A stretch of DNA of 64,000 nucleotides from contig NZ_CP133470.1 in NCBI RefSeq assembly GCF_031191205.1, positions 255,501 to 319,500 of the forward strand, given 5' to 3'. Below, piece after piece: positions 22,197 through 32,870 of this stretch. This stretch comes from Haemophilus parainfluenzae ATCC 33392 (GTDB lineage Bacteria > Pseudomonadota > Gammaproteobacteria > Enterobacterales > Pasteurellaceae). The notes below the pieces were generated by a model. That model did no database searches and was not told the DNA's origin. It saw nothing but the letters and a program-made list of their open reading frames with translations. Numbering within the stretch: position 1 is the first letter of the stretch; each line of letters opens with the position of its first letter. The position numbers were made by a program, and so were the translations under genes.

Positions 22197-24053
22197 TTAT
22201 TGCTCAATATCTGACACAAATTTACCTGTCAGCGCTTGATTAATGGATTTATTCATGCGTCTTGCCGCAAATTCTTGAGTTGCCACATCAAGAGCTTTAA
22301 TTCCCTGCGCAATTGCATGACGATCTGTACCTTCTTTTACATCCATTAATTGTTTCAATGCATGTTCAATTTGATGGAATTCAGATTCGGTTAATAAGTC
22401 TGCCCCATCTTGTTGCAATGCCACAATTACGCTATCAATCACACGATTAGCCTCAACGCGCTGCTCGGCTAATTCACGAGCTTGCATATCATCTTGTGCA
22501 TTATCAAACGAGGCCTTAATCATTGCCGTTACTTCTTCATCGGTTAAACCATAAGAAGGTTTAATTTGAATTGATGCTTGGACTTTAGTGGATTTTTCCA
22601 TGGCGGTTACACTTAATAAGCCATCTGCATCCACTTGATAAGTCACACGAATATGTGCGGCACCTGCTACCATTGGTGGAATGCCACGCAACGTAAAACG
22701 ACCTAAAGAACGGCAATCATCCACTAACTCACGTTCCCCTTGTACCACGTGTACCGTCATCGCAGTTTGGCCATCTTTAAAGGTAGTAAACTCTTGTGCG
22801 CGAGCCACTGGAATCGTGGTGTTGCGTGGAATAATTTTCTCCACTAAACCGCCCATGGTTTCAATACCTAAAGAAAGCGGCACCACATCGAGTAACAACA
22901 TATCACTGTCATTCTTGTTGCCCACTAAAATATCTGCTTGAATTGCCGCACCTAAGGCAACTACTTTATCAGGATCAATTGATGTTAATGGGGTTTTACC
23001 GAAGAACTCTCCTACTTGCTCACGAACATAAGGCACACGAGTTGAGCCACCAACCATAACCACTTCTTGCACCTCTTCAGCTTCAACATTCGCATCTTTT
23101 AATGCACGCCGGCAGGTTAATAAAGAACGTTTAACCAATGAATGGATTAATTCATTGAATTGCTCACGACTTAATTCACCTTCAAATCCACGCCAAGAAA
23201 TGACCGCACTTTGTGCACTTGTTAAGGCAATTTTAGTTTGTGTAGCTAAACTTAAAAGCTCACGTTGCTCATTTACATTTTGTGGTTGAATACCCGCTTG
23301 CTCAACAATCCAATCGGCAATTAAATGGTCAAAATCATCACCACCTAAGGCTGTATCTCCGCCTGTTGCTAACACTTCAAACACGCCTTTGGATAAGCGT
23401 AAAATCGAAATATCAAAGGTACCACCACCTAAGTCATAAACAGCGATGACGCCTTCTTTTCCACTATCTAAGCCATACGCCACTGCTGCAGCAGTGGGTT
23501 CATTTAATAAACGTAATACATTTAACCCGGCAAGGCGTGCTGCATCTTTTGTACTTTGGCGTTGAGCATCATCAAAATACGCGGGAACAGTAATCACCAC
23601 ACCAGAAAGCTCACCCGCAAGGCGTTGTTCTGCAATATGATTTAAACGAGATAAAATATCTGCAGAGACTTCAATCGGGCTTTTTTTTCCTTGATGCGTG
23701 ACCAATAATGGCAACCCATTTTCACTTGCTACAAATTCATACGGCAAATTGGTATAACGAGCTTGCACATCACCAAGGCTACGTCCAATCAGACGCTTCA
23801 CAGAAATAATCGTATTTTTAGGATCGACTGTTGCTTTTGCAAATGCTTCAGTACCAACAAGTTTTTCATTTTCACCATAATAAACGACTGAAGGCACAAG
23901 GCTTCTATCTTGTTCATCATTTAAAATGGTGGCTTGACCGCTACGCACAGCGGCAACTAAAGAATTCGTTGTACCTAAATCAATTCCTACTGCAAGACGA
24001 TGTTGATGTGGTGCAGCCGTTTGTCCTGGCTCTGCAATTTGGAGTAATGCCAT
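22197..24053 (-). CDS. hscA: Fe-S assembly chaperone HscA
   Basis: Hsp70-type ATPase that, with HscB, releases the cluster from IscU. It has 618 residues, the family length. The nucleotide-binding domain starts with [14 protein letters not shown] (about 21-34), with [15 protein letters not shown] and [13 protein letters not shown] further on. The substrate domain and a helical lid follow. It lies 40 bp downstream of a DUF2625 gene that separates it from hscB. Confidence 0.97.
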   Translation of the reverse strand: MALLQIAEPGQTAAPHQHRLAVGIDLGTTNSLVAAVRSGQATILNDEQDRSLVPSVVYYGENEKLVGTEAFAKATVDPKNTIISVKRLIGRSLGDVQARYTNLPYEFVASENGLPLLVTHQGKKSPIEVSADILSRLNHIAEQRLAGELSGVVITVPAYFDDAQRQSTKDAARLAGLNVLRLLNEPTAAAVAYGLDSGKEGVIAVYDLGGGTFDISILRLSKGVFEVLATGGDTALGGDDFDHLIADWIVEQAGIQPQNVNEQRELLSLATQTKIALTSAQSAVISWRGFEGELSREQFNELIHSLVKRSLLTCRRALKDANVEAEEVQEVVMVGGSTRVPYVREQVGEFFGKTPLTSIDPDKVVALGAAIQADILVGNKNDSDMLLLDVVPLSLGIETMGGLVEKIIPRNTTIPVARAQEFTTFKDGQTAMTVHVVQGERELVDDCRSLGRFTLRGIPPMVAGAAHIRVTYQVDADGLLSVTAMEKSTKVQASIQIKPSYGLTDEEVTAMIKASFDNAQDDMQARELAEQRVEANRVIDSVIVALQQDGADLLTESEFHQIEHALKQLMDVKEGTDRHAIAQGIKALDVATQEFAARRMNKSINQALTGKFVSDIEQ

Positions 24054-24093
24054 ATCTCTTTTTATCTCTAATAATTAATTCGTTAAAGGCTGG

Positions 24094-24780
24094 TTATGCC
24101 ACTGAATAAGCTTGTGCAAATTTATCTTGTTCGGTGAAACTTGCGTTGTAATGGGTTTCTATGTTGACTTCGCGTCGTTCACGCTGATTAATATCAGTCG
24201 TCTTATCTTCTGCAAGCTCTGGTGTAAAAACAATCATGTGGTTGCCATCAAGTTGTTTTACATCTTCTTGCCAATTTTGCCAGAACAGATTTTGGTAAAA
24301 TGCTTCAATGTCACCATTTAATGCCCAAGCTAAGAAATCCGTATAGGTAAAATTTAAATCATGCCAAGTTAAGTCTTTCGGTGAAAAATAGTAAATCTTG
24401 CCGAGATTATCCCCTAAAGAACCACCATTTAAGGCAAAATACCCCCCAATGACATCATCTGCAACGAGCAAATATTTCGGTTTATCACCTGATTGATTAA
24501 AGGATTTGCTGAAATTCCAGTCCATTAAGCCACGTGGTAATTTAAAATTACCTGAACCCAATATACGCAACCAACCATGATGGATTAAGATGCCACCGGT
24601 TTCATAAATCACCGCGCCCATCGGAGAAGAAGTAGGCATTTGCATGGTGAAAAGCTCACGTTCAGCACTGGATTGATCTTTTTTAATCACTTCACAATGA
24701 TTACGAGCACGCTCAATCCATTGGAAAATGGTTCCCCAAGCAGATTTTGAGGCATCAGTCAGTTGTTCTAAAGTTTGCAT
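24094..24780 (-). CDS. DUF2625 family protein inside the isc operon
   Basis: A 228-residue soluble protein of unknown function. The DUF2625 core is clear: SPMGAVIYETGGILIHHGWLRILGSG in pattern at about 53-78, LLVADDVIGGYFALNGG, then KIYYFSPKDLTWHDL and TDFLAWALNGDIEAFY. It has no signal peptide or membrane segment. It is co-oriented between hscB and hscA, with 40 and 75 bp gaps, so it is probably cotranscribed with isc genes. Whether it takes part in iron-sulphur assembly is not known. Confidence 0.82.
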   Translation of the reverse strand: MQTLEQLTDASKSAWGTIFQWIERARNHCEVIKKDQSSAERELFTMQMPTSSPMGAVIYETGGILIHHGWLRILGSGNFKLPRGLMDWNFSKSFNQSGDKPKYLLVADDVIGGYFALNGGSLGDNLGKIYYFSPKDLTWHDLNFTYTDFLAWALNGDIEAFYQNLFWQNWQEDVKQLDGNHMIVFTPELAEDKTTDINQRERREVNIETHYNASFTEQDKFAQAYSVA

Positions 24781-24855
24781 AATCGAATTTCATCAGTATG
24801 AGGGGCTGCTGCCCATTTATCAATAGCGAAAAGGGCGTATTAAACGCCCTCAAGA

Positions 24856-25377
24856 TTATAATTCAAATAGACGTTCTTCTACTTGGCTAATTTCATCCGC
24901 CAATTTTTTTAGAAAACGTAATTTATCGCAGAACTGTGCAGCAGTTGGCCATTGTTGCTCATTAAGCTGTGCTTCAAGTGCGGTCAACATTTCTTTTGTT
25001 TCTTTTTTGACGCGTTTTGCAAAGGATTCTAGTGCATTTTCATCCTGACTTTGCTCTATGTTTTCGAGCTCTTCTCGCCATTCTAATTGCTGCATTAAAA
25101 ATGTGACATCTTGCGTACTCTTTTGCTCTAAATCCTGTGTTTTTCCCGTATTTAACGCGATAATCGCTTCCGCACGCAAAATTGGGTCTTTCAAGGTTTT
25201 TAATGCATCATTAACTTCTGTGGATTTTTGCATTGCAATGCGTTGTTCTTGCGCATCTGCCGTAACAAAATTATCCGGATGCAAACTCTTTTGAAGCGCT
25301 AAATAACGCTCAGACAAAAGGGCTTGATCAACATTGAAAGCAACGGGTAAATCAAAAATAGCAAAAGGACTTGTCAT
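24856..25377 (-). CDS. hscB: Fe-S assembly co-chaperone HscB
   Basis: J-domain co-chaperone that brings IscU to HscA. It has 173 residues. The J-domain (FAIFDLPVAFNVDQALLSERYLALQ in pattern) includes the HPD triad in SLHPDNFV at about 35-42. The C-terminal three-helix IscU-binding domain shows LEWREELE. It begins 10 bp after iscA. Confidence 0.96.
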   Translation of the reverse strand: MTSPFAIFDLPVAFNVDQALLSERYLALQKSLHPDNFVTADAQEQRIAMQKSTEVNDALKTLKDPILRAEAIIALNTGKTQDLEQKSTQDVTFLMQQLEWREELENIEQSQDENALESFAKRVKKETKEMLTALEAQLNEQQWPTAAQFCDKLRFLKKLADEISQVEERLFEL

Positions 25378-25386
25378 CTTTATTCC

Positions 25387-25710
25387 TTAAACATGGAAAC
25401 TTTCACCACATCCACATGATTCTTTCACATTTGGATTGTTATATTTAAAGCCTTCGTTCAAGCCTTCTTTGACATAATCTAGCTCAATACCATCTAAATA
25501 AACCAAGCTTTTTGGATCGACTACCACTTTCACGCCATGCTGCTCAAAAACAAGATCGTCATCATTGAGCACATCTACGAATTCAAGCACATAGCCTAAA
25601 CCCGAACAACCTGATGTTTTCACACCTAAGCGTAAACCGATGCCTTTTCCACGATTTTCAAGAAAAGTACGAACTCGTTGTGCCGCTTTTTCAGTGAGTG
25701 TTATAGACAT
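25387..25710 (-). CDS. iscA: Iron-sulphur assembly protein IscA
   Basis: A-type carrier that delivers clusters to apoproteins. It has 107 residues from [13 protein letters not shown]; a longer frame is open upstream but runs into the uptake-word hairpin. The three ligand cysteines are in [10 protein letters not shown] and [11 protein letters not shown]. Position after iscU is standard. Confidence 0.96.
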   Translation of the reverse strand: MSITLTEKAAQRVRTFLENRGKGIGLRLGVKTSGCSGLGYVLEFVDVLNDDDLVFEQHGVKVVVDPKSLVYLDGIELDYVKEGLNEGFKYNNPNVKESCGCGESFHV

Positions 25711-25730
25711 ATTCTGATCCTTAAATTGAT

Positions 25731-25758
25731 AAAGTGCGGTTATTTTCAACCGCACTTT
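25731..25758 (-). terminator. Uptake-word hairpin between iscU and iscA
   Basis: aaagtgcggt and accgcacttt form an inverted pair with a short loop in the iscU-iscA gap. It is terminator-like but inside the operon and so may only attenuate; on the minus strand the following bases are only moderately T-rich. Confidence 0.55.
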
Positions 25759-25760
25759 GA

Positions 25761-26144
25761 TTACTTACCTTGTTTATTTTTATAGTCAGCAATAGCGGCT
25801 TTAATTGCATCTTCTGCTAAAATTGAGCAGTGAACTTTTACCGGTGGTAATTCAAGTTCTTCCGCAATTTGACTATTTTTGATTGCACCTGCTTCATCTA
25901 AAGATTTGCCTTTTACCCATTCGGTGATTAAAGAACTTGATGCAATCGCAGAGCCACAACCATAAGTTTTAAATTTCGCATCTTCAATAATGCCGCTGTC
26001 ATTTACTTTGATTTGTAATTGCATAACGTCACCACAAGCCGGTGCGCCAACCATACCCGTTCCTACTGAATTATCTTTTTTATCCATCGAACCTACGTTG
26101 CGTGGATTTTCATAATGATCAATAACTTTTTCGCTGTATGCCAT
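25761..26144 (-). CDS. iscU: Fe-S cluster scaffold IscU
   Basis: Scaffold on which IscS and ferredoxin build [2Fe-2S] clusters. It has 127 residues. The three cysteines are in [22 protein letters not shown] and [12 protein letters not shown]. The HscA-recognition LPPVK motif (ELPPVKVHC) is present at about 99-103. Confidence 0.98.
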   Translation of the reverse strand: MAYSEKVIDHYENPRNVGSMDKKDNSVGTGMVGAPACGDVMQLQIKVNDSGIIEDAKFKTYGCGSAIASSSLITEWVKGKSLDEAGAIKNSQIAEELELPPVKVHCSILAEDAIKAAIADYKNKQGK

Positions 26145-26198
26145 ATTATGTTCCTTTCCTAAATAAGTTGCTATCAGGCGGACTAGCCGCCTTGAAAA

Positions 26199-27413
26199 TT
26201 AGTGGGCTGACCACTCAATAGTATTTAAATCAATGCCTTCTTTGAACATATCCCAAAGTGGTGACAATTCACGAAGTTTTGCTACTGCATTACGTGTTAA
26301 ATTAATGGTGTAATCAATTTCTTCTTCCGTTGTCCAACGACCAAGTGTGAAACGAATTGAGCTATGTGCTAATTCATCATTACGACCTAATGCACGTAGT
26401 ACATAAGATGGCTCTAAACTCGCTGAAGTACAAGCCGAACCAGAAGAAACTGCTACATCACGCAATGCCATCATTAAGGATTCACCTTCAACATAGTTAA
26501 AGCTGATATTTAAATTATTTGCTACGCGGTGTTCCATTGAACCATTTACATAGGTTTCTTCAATTTCTTTCAAACCATTATATAAACGATCGCGTAAAGC
26601 TCTGATACGCGGAATCTCTGTCGCCATTTCTTCTTTTGCAATGCGATAAGCTTCACCCATACCCACAATTTGGTGTACAGGTAATGTACCAGAACGCATA
26701 CCACGCTCGTGACCACCACCATGGATAATGGCTTCTAAACGAACACGCGGTTTACGGCAAACATATAATGCCCCGATACCTTTTGGTCCGTATAATTTGT
26801 GGCTAGACATTGACATCAAATCAACCGGTAATTCAGCAAGATTAATTTCTACTTTACCGACACTTTGGGTCGCATCTACGTGGAAAATTGTTTTGTTTGC
26901 ACGGCAAAGCTCACCAATTGCTTTAATATCCTGGATCACGCCAATCTCATTATTCACGTGCATAATTGACACAAGAATAGTCTCTGGACGCAATGCAGCT
27001 TTGAATTTCTCAAGATCGATTAAACCATCTTCTTCTGGATCTAAATAGGTCACTTCAAAGCCTTCACGCTCTAATTGACGGCAAGTATCCAATACAGCCT
27101 TGTGTTCAGTTTTGCAGGTGATAATGTGCTTACCTTTTGTTTGATAAAAGTGTGCAGCACCTTTAATAGCAAGGTTATCGGCTTCTGTTGCTCCTGAAGT
27201 AAACACAATTTCACGTGAATCTGCACCAATCAAATCCGCAATTTGATTACGTGCAATATCAACCGCTTCTTCAGCTTGCCAGCCAAACTTATGTGAACGA
27301 GATGCTGGATTACCGAATACACCATCAATGGTTAAATATTCCATCATTTTTTTAGCTACACGTTCATCCACTGGACATGTTGCTGCATAATCTAAATAAA
27401 TTGGTAATTTCAT
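26199..27413 (-). CDS. iscS: Cysteine desulfurase IscS
   Basis: PLP enzyme that takes sulphur from cysteine for iron-sulphur clusters and tRNA thiolation. It has 404 residues from the ATG at 27413 ([12 protein letters not shown]), identical in length to E. coli IscS; GGAG lies upstream. The PLP lysine is in [14 protein letters not shown] (about 206), and the persulphide cysteine is in [17 protein letters not shown] (about 328). Confidence 0.98.
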   Translation of the reverse strand: MKLPIYLDYAATCPVDERVAKKMMEYLTIDGVFGNPASRSHKFGWQAEEAVDIARNQIADLIGADSREIVFTSGATEADNLAIKGAAHFYQTKGKHIITCKTEHKAVLDTCRQLEREGFEVTYLDPEEDGLIDLEKFKAALRPETILVSIMHVNNEIGVIQDIKAIGELCRANKTIFHVDATQSVGKVEINLAELPVDLMSMSSHKLYGPKGIGALYVCRKPRVRLEAIIHGGGHERGMRSGTLPVHQIVGMGEAYRIAKEEMATEIPRIRALRDRLYNGLKEIEETYVNGSMEHRVANNLNISFNYVEGESLMMALRDVAVSSGSACTSASLEPSYVLRALGRNDELAHSSIRFTLGRWTTEEEIDYTINLTRNAVAKLRELSPLWDMFKEGIDLNTIEWSAH

Positions 27414-27476
27414 TTTCACTCCTAAATAACTACTAAAAATGCTATCAACTCGACCGCACTTTAATCTACTTTCCCA

Positions 27477-27932
27477 TTATTGGTTGACTACAATTAAGTC
27501 ATCAAAATCTTTGTGAGCTTTATGCTTCCCAGTTTTTTTCTCTACAAGCTCAGCTAATGTAATCTCATCTAAAAAATCAGAAATGCGATCACTTAAATCT
27601 TGCCATAAAGAATGAGTTAAACACTCCACTCCGCCTTTGCAATTTCCTTTACCAAGGCATCTTGTCACATCAATGTTCTCATTTACGGCAGAGATCACCA
27701 TACCAATAGAAATTTGATCGGCTGACAATGCTAAACGATAGCCACCACCTGGGCCACGAACGCTTTTTACTAATCCACCACGACGCAATTTTGCAAATAA
27801 TTGCTCAAGATACGAAAGTGAAATATTTTGACGTTCTGAGATATCCGCTAAACAAACAGGATTTGTTCCTGCATGTAGTGCGATATCTAAAATTGCGGTA
27901 ACCGCATATCGTCCTTTAGATGTTAGTTTCAT
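27477..27932 (-). CDS. iscR: Iron-sulphur cluster regulator IscR
   Basis: Rrf2-family [2Fe-2S] repressor of the isc operon. It has 151 residues with a winged helix-turn-helix at about 1-60 ([42 protein letters not shown]). The cluster cysteines are spaced C-x5-C-x5-C in [13 protein letters not shown]. First gene of the isc operon, with a palindrome upstream. Confidence 0.97.
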   Translation of the reverse strand: MKLTSKGRYAVTAILDIALHAGTNPVCLADISERQNISLSYLEQLFAKLRRGGLVKSVRGPGGGYRLALSADQISIGMVISAVNENIDVTRCLGKGNCKGGVECLTHSLWQDLSDRISDFLDEITLAELVEKKTGKHKAHKDFDDLIVVNQ

Positions 27933-27973
27933 AAAGCATCCCTATAAATCGCCATCTAGGTAGTTTACCTATC

Positions 27974-27988
27974 TGACTATGATAGTCA
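27974..27988. promoter_or_regulatory. Probable IscR binding site of the isc promoter
   Basis: tgactatgatagtca is a perfect 15-bp palindrome 42 bp upstream of iscR. It contains the GACT-A...T-AGTC core of type 1 IscR sites. This fits feedback repression of the operon by cluster-loaded IscR. Confidence 0.65.
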
Positions 27989-27991
27989 ATT

Positions 27992-28711
27992 TTACTCTTT
28001 TTGCAGATTAAGGCGTTTTTCAACCGCACTTAACATTCCTCGCAAAATATTTAATTCATTTTTTTCTAGAGAAGAACGGTTATAAAGTCGTCTTAACTTT
28101 TGCATAACCCCTTGATTTTGAATAAAACCAAGAGACAGATACACCTGTTCCGTATGAGCAAAAAAATACTCCATTTCTTGTGCTGTTGGATAGATATCTT
28201 CTATCATTGAAAGTGCATTTTCCGTTTTATCTTTCGCTAAAAATGCCATTCGCATTTCATAACTTACCAACTGTACTGCCATCGCTAAATTGAGCGAAGA
28301 ATATTCAGGGTTAGCAGGGATATTTAAATGATAATGACATTTAAGTAATTCTTCATTTGTGAGTCCAACACGCTCACGACCGAACACGATCGCTACTTGC
28401 CCTTGATGTGCACTGGCTTTCTCTGCACACTTTCTTGGGTCAATCAGCGTGCTCTGTAAATGACGTAATCTTGCACTCGTACCAATCACTAATGAGCAAT
28501 CTTCTATTGCTTGTTCAAAAGTATCAACAATGTGGGCATTACGCATGACATCATCAGCGCCTGCTGCTAATGCAATAGATTGCTCATCCACTGATTTTGG
28601 TGAGACCAAATAAAGATTGGATAATCCCATTGTTTTCATCGCACGCGCTGCTGAACCGATGTTCCCACTATGTGATGTTTCAACCAAAACAATTCGAATA
28701 TTTTGTAACAT
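27992..28711 (-). CDS. trmJ: tRNA (cytidine/uridine-2'-O)-methyltransferase TrmJ
   Basis: SPOUT-class methylase that modifies the ribose at position 32 of tRNAs. It has 239 residues. [19 protein letters not shown] in pattern (about 6-24), [15 protein letters not shown] and the C-terminal knot [19 protein letters not shown] are diagnostic. The gene is next to iscR, as in many gammaproteobacteria, and three tRNA-Lys genes lie upstream. Confidence 0.93.
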   Translation of the reverse strand: MLQNIRIVLVETSHSGNIGSAARAMKTMGLSNLYLVSPKSVDEQSIALAAGADDVMRNAHIVDTFEQAIEDCSLVIGTSARLRHLQSTLIDPRKCAEKASAHQGQVAIVFGRERVGLTNEELLKCHYHLNIPANPEYSSLNLAMAVQLVSYEMRMAFLAKDKTENALSMIEDIYPTAQEMEYFFAHTEQVYLSLGFIQNQGVMQKLRRLYNRSSLEKNELNILRGMLSAVEKRLNLQKE

Positions 28712-28829
28712 TTTATGCCCGACTTAAATTTGTGGATATTCTACCATAATAACCGCTAAATATAGTCAAGAATTTAAAAAAATTTTTACTTTTTTATAAA
28801 TTTATTAACACATGGAAAGAAAATGTGAT

Positions 28830-28905
28830 TGGTGGGCTGTGAGAGACTCGAACTCTCGACCGACGGATTAAGAGTCCGCTGCTCTACCAACTGAGCTAAC
28901 AACCC
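28830..28905 (-). tRNA. tRNA-Lys (CUU)
   Basis: A 76-nt cloverleaf with encoded CCA: acceptor GGGTTGT pairs with ACAGCCC, and the anticodon loop reads CTCTTAA (anticodon CUU). It resembles the two UUU-reading Lys genes beside it but differs in the T-stem (GAGAG/CTCTC against GAAGG/CCTTC) and acceptor stem, with pairing kept. Confidence 0.94.
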
Positions 28906-28935
28906 AACCGGTTAAATAATGATCTGTAAAATAGA

Positions 28936-29011
28936 TGGTGGGTCGTGAAGGATTCGAACCTTCGACCAACGGATTAAAAGTCCGCTGCTCTACCGACTGA
29001 GCTAACGACCC
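28936..29011 (-). tRNA. tRNA-Lys (UUU), copy 1
   Basis: A 76-nt cloverleaf with encoded CCA: acceptor GGGTCGT pairs with ACGACCC, anticodon loop CTTTTAA (anticodon UUU). Its sequence is identical to the next copy. Confidence 0.97.
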
Positions 29012-29036
29012 ATTTGGGAATTCTTCGAAATAAAAG

Positions 29037-29112
29037 TGGTGGGTCGTGAAGGATTCGAACCTTCGACCAACGGATTAAAAGTCCGCTGCTCTACCGACTG
29101 AGCTAACGACCC
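29037..29112 (-). tRNA. tRNA-Lys (UUU), copy 2
   Basis: A second 76-nt lysine tRNA with the same acceptor, anticodon (UUU) and T-arm as its neighbour at 28936-29011. The three Lys genes form one tandem cluster. Confidence 0.97.
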
Positions 29113-29233
29113 ACATCATTTCGTAACAGGTGCGTATATTACCGATTTTATTTTCTGACGCAAGAAAAATCTGAAGAAATTGTGTTAATTGTGTGAATAC
29201 TCGTCAATTTCTGCCAATATCTTAGAACAAATA

Positions 29234-29264
29234 AAAAAGGAGAGTATTTCTACTCTCCCTTCTT
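29234..29264 (-). terminator. tol-pal terminator
   Basis: Minus-strand stem gggagagtaga / actctcc followed by a run of T lies 27 bp past the pal stop and separates tol-pal from the tRNA-Lys cluster. Confidence 0.82.
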
Positions 29265-29290
29265 ATAAGAATCAAAATTCTCTAAAAATA

Positions 29291-29758
29291 TTAGTATGCT
29301 AACACTGCACGACGGTTTTTAGAGTATGCCGCTTCATCGTGACCTAACACTGCAGGTTTTTCTTCACCGTAAGAAACAGTTGATACTTTACCAGCATCAA
29401 CACCTTTACCAGCTAAGAAACCTTTAACTGCATCAGCACGACGTTGACCTAAAGCGATGTTGTACTCTGGAGTACCACGTTCGTCAGTGTTACCTTCAAC
29501 AACAACTTTAGAAGCTGGAGTTGCATTTAAGTATGCAGCGTGAGCATCTAAGATTTGAACGTATTCACCTTCGATGTTGAATTTGTCGAAACCGAAGTAA
29601 ACGGTGTTGTAACGTTGTTGAAGATCTTCAACAGAGTAACCACCGAAAGTTTGACCGTTGTTAGCACCGTTGCCTGCTGCATCGTTGTTTGATGAGCTAC
29701 ATGCTGCTAATGCAGCTACTGAACCAGCAACTAATAATGATTTAACAAATTTGTTCAT
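29291..29758 (-). CDS. pal: Peptidoglycan-associated lipoprotein (P6 type)
   Basis: Outer-membrane lipoprotein that binds peptidoglycan and TolB and keeps the envelope joined during division; in Haemophilus it is the antigen P6. It has 155 residues from [12 protein letters not shown]. The lipobox LAAC puts the lipidated Cys at residue 20. A Ser/Asn/Gly-rich linker and an OmpA-like domain follow ([19 protein letters not shown]). Close similarity to P6 supports a Haemophilus source. Confidence 0.97.
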   Translation of the reverse strand: MNKFVKSLLVAGSVAALAACSSSNNDAAGNGANNGQTFGGYSVEDLQQRYNTVYFGFDKFNIEGEYVQILDAHAAYLNATPASKVVVEGNTDERGTPEYNIALGQRRADAVKGFLAGKGVDAGKVSTVSYGEEKPAVLGHDEAAYSKNRRAVLAY

Positions 29759-29782
29759 TAGATTTCTCCTCAATGAGTTTTT

Positions 29783-31066
29783 TTATTTAGTCAAGTATGG
29801 AGACCAAGCTGGAAATTTCACTTGGCCATTACTTCCTGGAAGACTCGCTTTAAAGCGACCATCTGCAGAAACTAATTGTAACACCTTTCCTAGCCCTTGT
29901 GTAGAGCTGTAAATAATCATGATACCGTTAGGAGAAATACTTGGGCTTTCACCTAAGAAAGATGTACTTAATACTTCAGAACTACCGCTGGTGAGATCTT
30001 GTTTCACCACGTTGTTATTACCGTTGATCATCACAAGAGTTTTACCATCACTACTGATTTGCGCACTACCGCGACCACCAACTGGTGATGCACCACCACC
30101 ACTTGCGCTCATGCGATAAACTTGTGGTGAACCACTTCTATCTGAAGTAAAGAGAATTGAGCTACCATCTGGAGACCATGATGGTTCTGTATTATTACCT
30201 GCACCGCGAGTTAATTGAGTAGGTGTACCACCATTTGAGCCCATTACATAGATGTTTAATAAACCATCTTGTGAAGAAGCAAATGCTAGTTTAGAACCGT
30301 CCGGAGAGAATGCTGGCGCACCGTTATGTCCAGGGAAAGAAGCAACTACTTTACGAGAACCTGAACCTAAGTCTTGTACAACAAGTTGTGATTTTTTGTT
30401 CTCAAAAGATACGTATGCTAAACGTTTACCATCTGGAGACCAAGCTGGAGACATAATTGGTTGTGAGCTACGATTTACGATAAATTGGTTGTAGCCATCA
30501 TAATCTGCTACACGAACTTCATAAGGTTGTGAGCCACCATTTTTTTGCACTACGTAAGCGATACGGGTTCTGAATGCACCACGAATACCGGTTAATTTTT
30601 CGAATACTTCATCACTCACAGTATGTGCACCATAGCGTAACCATTTATTTGTCACTGTATAGCTATTTTGTGCAAGTACCGCACCAGGTGTACCTGATGC
30701 ACCTACAGTATCAACTAATTGGTAAGAAATGTTATAACCGCTACCAGTTGATGTCACTTGACCCACCACAACAGCATCAATACCTAAAGCAGTCCAAGCC
30801 TCTGGTTTCACTTCTGCTGCAGTCGTTGGTTGTTGTGGCATTTGGCTTACTGGAATAGGGTTAAATTTACCACTATTACGTAAGTCATCTGCAACGATTT
30901 GACCAATATTTTCAGGTGCAGAACCTGCGAAAGGAACAACTGCGATAGGACGAGCGCCATCAACACCTTCATCAATCACAATTCGAACTTCATCTTCTGC
31001 CATTGCTGTGCTTGCAAATGCAAACATCACCACAAATAGCCCCATAACACGTTTGATCAATTTCAT
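29783..31066 (-). CDS. tolB: Tol-Pal system protein TolB
   Basis: Periplasmic beta-propeller that links Pal to TolA. It has 427 residues with a signal peptide ([17 protein letters not shown]). An N-terminal alpha/beta domain precedes about five WD-like PD40 repeats ([47 protein letters not shown]). It lies between tolA and pal. Confidence 0.97.
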   Translation of the reverse strand: MKLIKRVMGLFVVMFAFASTAMAEDEVRIVIDEGVDGARPIAVVPFAGSAPENIGQIVADDLRNSGKFNPIPVSQMPQQPTTAAEVKPEAWTALGIDAVVVGQVTSTGSGYNISYQLVDTVGASGTPGAVLAQNSYTVTNKWLRYGAHTVSDEVFEKLTGIRGAFRTRIAYVVQKNGGSQPYEVRVADYDGYNQFIVNRSSQPIMSPAWSPDGKRLAYVSFENKKSQLVVQDLGSGSRKVVASFPGHNGAPAFSPDGSKLAFASSQDGLLNIYVMGSNGGTPTQLTRGAGNNTEPSWSPDGSSILFTSDRSGSPQVYRMSASGGGASPVGGRGSAQISSDGKTLVMINGNNNVVKQDLTSGSSEVLSTSFLGESPSISPNGIMIIYSSTQGLGKVLQLVSADGRFKASLPGSNGQVKFPAWSPYLTK

Positions 31067-31107
31067 TTAATCACCTTATTTTAACGTTGTTACTTTCCTA
31101 AAACCGA

Positions 31108-32355
31108 TTATCGAGCATTGATATCAAAATCGATAGTCGGCGCTTTATATTTCTCATAAATAGCATCAGATGGTGCTGCTGGAACTTTTTTCGTTCTAGC
31201 TACCGCACTTAATGCTGCAGTACAAATATCATCAGATCCTGAAACGCGTTGGTAGCCTAAAATCGTACCATCTCGACCGAGTTGGATTTTAATGCTACAA
31301 ACTTTACCGGCAAAGCTTGGGTCTTTTAAGAAACGGCGTTGAATTTCACGTTTAATGACACCTGCATATTGGTCACCAACTTTACCACCATCTCCAGCAC
31401 CTAGTCCTGCACCACTACCTTGTGTACCGCCTTTATTTGCATTACCACCTTTAGATGCACTACCACCACCGACATCTCCGCCGTTCATGAAGTCATCTAA
31501 AGCCGCTTGATCTGCTTTACGTTTTGCTGCGTCAGCTTTTGCCTTCGCATCAGCCTTCGCTTTTGCTTCTGCATCCGCTTTAGCTTTTGCTTCTGCCTTC
31601 GCTTTCGCCTCTGCATCTGCTTTTGCTTTAGCATCGGCTTCAGCTTTTGCCTTAGCCTTAGCATCCGCCTCAGCTTTCGCTTTAGCATCTGCTTCTGCCT
31701 TGGCCTTCGCTTTTGCTTCAGCATCGGCTTTCGCTTTTGCCTCAGCCTTCGCTTTAGCATCTGCTTCAGCTTTTTCTTTGGCTTTTTGAGCTTCGGCTTG
31801 TGCTTTAGCTTTTGCCTCTTCCTCAGCCTGTTTAGCTGCTGCCGCTAAACGTTTCGCTTCTGCATCAGCTTTTAACTTCGCTGCTTCAGCAGCTTGTTTT
31901 GCTTTCGCTTCTTCAGCTTGTTTCTGCTTTTCTAACGCCTCTTGACGAGCAAGTTCTTGTTGCTGTTTTTGCTTTTCAATTTCTTGCTGCTTTTGTTTTT
32001 CAAGTTCTTTTTGACGTTGAATTTCCTGCTGACGCTTAATCTCTTCTTGTTTCGCAATTTCTTGCTGATTTGGTTCAGGTTCAGGCTCTGGTTTTTTCTC
32101 TTCGACTACAGGTTCTGGTTTTTTCTGTTTATTAGTTTGACCTTTTTTCTGTTGTTGAATACGTCCCCATTCCTGAGCTGCGCTGCCAGTATCGACCATC
32201 ACAGCTCCCATGGCATCACCTTCACCTTCTCCACCACCCATTATTTCAACGGTTTGATAAAGAGAGCTCCAAATCAACAAACCAAACAATGCAAGATGCA
32301 TCGCAATAGAGATGACAAACTCATTTGCACGTTTTTTTCGTCGATTATTCTGCAC
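31108..32355 (-). CDS. tolA: Tol-Pal system protein TolA
   Basis: Inner-membrane protein that spans the periplasm and transmits proton-motive energy from TolQR. It has 415 residues: one N-terminal helix (FVISIAMHLALFGLLIWSSL), a very long Lys/Ala/Glu-rich helical domain (about 95-290, with EAKAKADAEAKAKA-type repeats), a Gly-rich hinge and a C-terminal domain (IKREIQRRFLKDPSFAGK) with two cysteines (VCSIKI, DDICTAA). The repetitive DNA produces long false ORFs on the other strand. Confidence 0.95.
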   Translation of the reverse strand: MQNNRRKKRANEFVISIAMHLALFGLLIWSSLYQTVEIMGGGEGEGDAMGAVMVDTGSAAQEWGRIQQQKKGQTNKQKKPEPVVEEKKPEPEPEPNQQEIAKQEEIKRQQEIQRQKELEKQKQQEIEKQKQQQELARQEALEKQKQAEEAKAKQAAEAAKLKADAEAKRLAAAAKQAEEEAKAKAQAEAQKAKEKAEADAKAKAEAKAKADAEAKAKAKAEADAKAKAEADAKAKAKAEADAKAKADAEAKAKAEAKAKADAEAKAKADAKAKADAAKRKADQAALDDFMNGGDVGGGSASKGGNANKGGTQGSGAGLGAGDGGKVGDQYAGVIKREIQRRFLKDPSFAGKVCSIKIQLGRDGTILGYQRVSGSDDICTAALSAVARTKKVPAAPSDAIYEKYKAPTIDFDINAR

Positions 32356-32372
32356 GGTTTTACCTACTTATC

Positions 32373-32792
32373 TTAAATTGGGTTGGTCATTAAACCCACA
32401 GACTTAATGCCGGCAAGATGTAGTAAATTCAGTGCTTTAATCACTTCTTCATAAGGTACATCTTTTGCTCCGCCCACTAAGAACATTGTGTTATTGTCTT
32501 TATCAAATTCTTGTTTTGATAATTGGGTTACCATTTCTTCGTTAAGTCCTTCTTGGCGTTGACCACCAATAGAAATCGAATACTGCCCTACACCTGCTAC
32601 TTCTAAGATAACCGGTGTTTTATCTTCATTTGATACATTTTGACTTTGCACCGAATCAGGGAGTTCCACTTGAACGCTCTGACTGATAATCGGCGCAGTT
32701 GCCATAAAAATTAACACCAAAACTAAAAGAACATCGAGAAATGGCACGATGTTAATTTCAGATTTAATGTCTTTACGCTGACGACGAGCCAT
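32373..32792 (-). CDS. tolR: Tol-Pal system protein TolR
   Basis: ExbD-family protein that forms the proton channel with TolQ. It has 139 residues from MARRQRKDIKSEINIVPF (AGAGGAAATT before the ATG at 32792); an open frame continues upstream through uptake words and is not used. The transmembrane aspartate is in PFLDVLLVLVLIFMA. Between tolQ and tolA. Confidence 0.96.
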   Translation of the reverse strand: MARRQRKDIKSEINIVPFLDVLLVLVLIFMATAPIISQSVQVELPDSVQSQNVSNEDKTPVILEVAGVGQYSISIGGQRQEGLNEEMVTQLSKQEFDKDNNTMFLVGGAKDVPYEEVIKALNLLHLAGIKSVGLMTNPI

Positions 32793-32820
32793 AATTTCCT
32801 CTAAAACTTCGCTAAAATCC

Positions 32821-32853
32821 ACCGCACTTTTCGTCTGATTAATCAAGTGCGGT
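32821..32853. repeat. Inverted uptake-word pair between tolQ and tolR
   Basis: accgcactt at 32821-32829 and aagtgcggt at 32845-32853 form an inverted pair inside the tolQ-tolR gap, where a stem could attenuate transcription within the operon. Confidence 0.6.
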
Positions 32854-32870
32854 CAATTTTTCATTGATTT

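Noticed and set aside
31497..31848. Long ORFs on both strands over the middle of tolA (Cys/Phe-rich on the plus strand, Arg/Lys-rich in another minus frame)
   Set aside because: They arise from the Lys/Ala codon repeats of TolA read in other frames and have no ribosome sites.
32793..32846. N-terminal extension of tolR
   Set aside because: The extra residues are encoded by the uptake-word region; the ATG at 32792 has AGAGGAAATT and gives the usual 139 residues.
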